The position numbers and the translations under genes are program-made. A DNA stretch of 64,000 bases, taken from the NCBI GenBank assembly GCA_029204225.1, contig CM055098.1:19253303-19317302 (forward strand), written 5' to 3'. Every line of letters starts with the position of its first letter. Position 1 is the first letter of the stretch. This DNA is from Diphasiastrum complanatum (taxonomy: Eukaryota; Streptophyta; Lycopodiopsida; Lycopodiales; Lycopodiaceae). Positions 55,601-58,600 of this stretch are shown in pieces. The notes under the pieces were generated by a model. That model did no database searches and was not told the DNA's origin. It was given only the letters and a program-made list of their open reading frames with translations.

Positions 55601-58600
55601 CAGCGTACATGACCAACAGGGCAAGACAGTGTGAGTAGTGTGCCCCAGCACGGTCCATAGCCATGGCGGGCCTAACACAGTCGAGGGACTCTGTCAGCAG
55701 GATAGGGCTCCCAGTTGGGTCCCGACGTGCAGTCGGCCACGTCAGTGACACGTGGCCGACACTTGGCAGTAGCATGCTACTAGTCCTCACACTAGGCTAG
55801 GAGGGGCTTACTCTATATCAGGGAGTAGGCAAGGTTGGGTGGATCAGTTAGTGTTTGCCCTACTGTGGTGTTAGGATCTATTACAAAGTAGCACCACGGC
55901 CCTCCAAATGTAAAGCAGCCAAATGTATCCGCTGAATGTCAGTCTTAGGAAACATAAGGAAGTAGGTCTCAAGCTTAGAATACCAATTCTTGAGTTCATT
56001 CCCATCGGATGACCCAGAATACACAGTAAGCTGAACCTTATCCTTAAAGTCTCGTGGCAAAGGACCAGAAGATGAAGGAGTCTCGGGTGGTGGAAATGTA
56101 CGCTGTGGGGGAACAGGTGGAGATAGTGGAGAAACACTAGACTGTAATGATAGTGTAGCAATCTGGGTAGAAAGAGCAGTGAACGTCTCTCGTAACTCTT
56201 GGCGTAAATCAGTGCGTACATCACTCATGGCTTCCCTAAGATGATCTCGGAATTCATGCCGTACTTCGTCAAGGTCAGTGGAAGACGGTATGCGAGGCTC
56301 AGAAGATGTAGGGAAGTATCCATGGTCAAGGAATGCAGGAAGTGAAGAGAATGTAAGAAAAGCTTAATATCGGAGGGAGCGGACTTTTGTCGTCACCCCA
56401 AATACGCTTTAGGTACACAAACGACACTAAGAGCAAGAAAGGAAATGACAAATGTCAAGAAAAGGTGTGTAAAGCAAGGAAAAACCAGCAAAGATACCTC
56501 TCGATAGAGCTCCAAGCGTGTGCAAAGAGCTGGTTGGAAAATGTGACCACAAGGAGAATGAAAGTGGGCGCTGGACATCCTCCAATCAATGCTGAGAATA
56601 TGGCTGGAAATCTGTGGAAAACGTGATGAAATAGGGCGATGGACAGCCTCCAATCAAAACTGAAATATGGCTGAAACTCTGCTGGAACAATGGCTGAAAA
56701 ATGTGATGAAGTAGGGCGCTGGACAGCCTCCAATCAATGCTGAAAAGATGGCTGGGAATCCTTTCCCTGAATCAAATGGAGGATTCAAAAAAAAAAGAGG
56801 GAAAAGGATTTGGAACTTAGGCGTCGGAAATAATCTGCCCAAATTTTTTTTTTTTTCCGGCCGCCAAATTTAGCGGAAGTACTTCCGCTAACTATCTGCT
56901 AAAGCTCCGCCAAGGAAAATGCTCTGATGGGAGTTGGTCCTCCTCCAAACTGTGCTGAATGTTGCTGAAGGAAAGAGACGAAAGCCCTTAGCAAAGAGAG
57001 AAAAATCAGCAAGGAAAATGGGCACCCAATCAGAAAATCAGATCTGAAATTCAGCAATCAGGAAAGTGCTCTGATACCAAGTTATGATCAAAATCTCAGG
57101 TGTTGAATCAATGAAGCATAAAAGACAGCAATAGACTAAAGCCCTACAAGCAATAGACAAGAGAATAGGTTCTCCCACGAAGAGCCCAAGCAATACCAAT
57201 CAATAATCTGAAAAATGAGTGTACAAATGACCTTATAAATACTCTACCAATGAACCCTAAAATAGGAATGCAAAAGTAAAGGGAGGCAAAATGTGGAGGG
57301 AAAATAGTGCGCCCTCCTACGGGCCCCCACTCCACATATAACCATATAATAAGGGCCCAAGGCCAGTCAATGTCATAAAAAAGGACCCAGTGCAGGTCAT
57401 AAGCATATAAAAAGGCTCTGGGGCCTGTACATGACTAATATAAAATGCGTAACCAGAAATATACATAACCAACAGTAAATGTAAAGAGGTCTGCAGAATA
57501 TATGCAGAGTAGCCCAGTAGGCCTGTATCCTGTAGTCCGTAACTATGATGGAGCGTACTGGGAGGATGATGCATAACTTGAAGACATTGGGGACACACTG
57601 GGGATATGATGGAGCATACTGGGAGGATGATGCATAACAACAACGACTTTGAAGAAGAGTTTCTTGTAGCTCTAGCTCGTTCAGAATTGTTATCTGACGT
57701 GTTGACATGCAACCGTTATCAATATCTTATATTGTAAAATTTCACCTTTCAGAATGCCGCATTAGTCACCTCTTTGAGCATTCTTGGTTATAATATACCC
57801 AGCTCTTCTAAATTAGCAAAGAATTGTTAAGTTGAAACTATGATTTACTTGTTTTTAGCTGGCTTCTTGATATTATGACCATGTGAAAGTTTCAAATGGA
57901 TTTCATTGAAATACATGCTGCTTTTAGTTCCCTGTGAAAGGCTGTGTTTATGATTCCATTTTCTGTTGTCGATTGATTATGTAAAGCCACATTAACAAGC
58001 AATTTCAGGTGGCACAATGCTTTTCTAAGGATTGAAGATCTGAGGACCATCATACGGAAGTGGAAATACTTTTTGGATTTGTGTAGCTCAGTTGAATCAT
58101 GTCAATCTGGGGTTATGAATCTTTGGTCAACTTGTACTCTGAAAACTGCAATAGTAGGATGGAAAATACAATATCAGAAGAAAAGATGCAAGCAAAAAGT
58201 GTTGGAAGAAAGTCAACAAGCTACTAGATTTAACCTATCTCTGTTGAAAAAGAAGTTTGAAAGAGAAGAGGACGGTAAGCCAAACAGAAAAATTCCTATG
58301 GAATGTGCTCGATTTTGGAAGAACCTTGTGTTCCTTAGGCGTGCTTTCACATCCTGGGTTTGCTATCTGACATTCAAGCGTAATGACCTGATGAATAAGC
58401 TAGAGGAATTGTGGATGTTGAAATGCTGGTGGCTCTCATCATGGACTGCATTCTGTAAATATTTAGCCCGAAATTCTGTGTACAAGGAGCTAGTAAATCA
58501 GAAAAACCTTATGTCAAAATCCATTGATGCACCAAATTCATGTTCCACACATAGAAGGTAACACTTTTTGTTCCTAATGATCCATCCTTTTTCACATTTT

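Larger units (their letters stand above)
50827..57544 (-). mobile_element. Gypsy-5: family A-type Ty3/gypsy element with a nested solo LTR
   Basis: Two 465-bp LTRs (50827-51291, 57080-57544) differ at about eight visible positions. Primer site at 57066-57079, purine tract at 51292-51299, leader with three tandem repeats, then gag-pol on the minus strand. Termini are AGTTA...TAACT. The gag is split by a family B solo LTR. No target-site duplication can be seen, because the left LTR is followed by leader sequence of another copy instead of host DNA. Confidence 0.9.
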
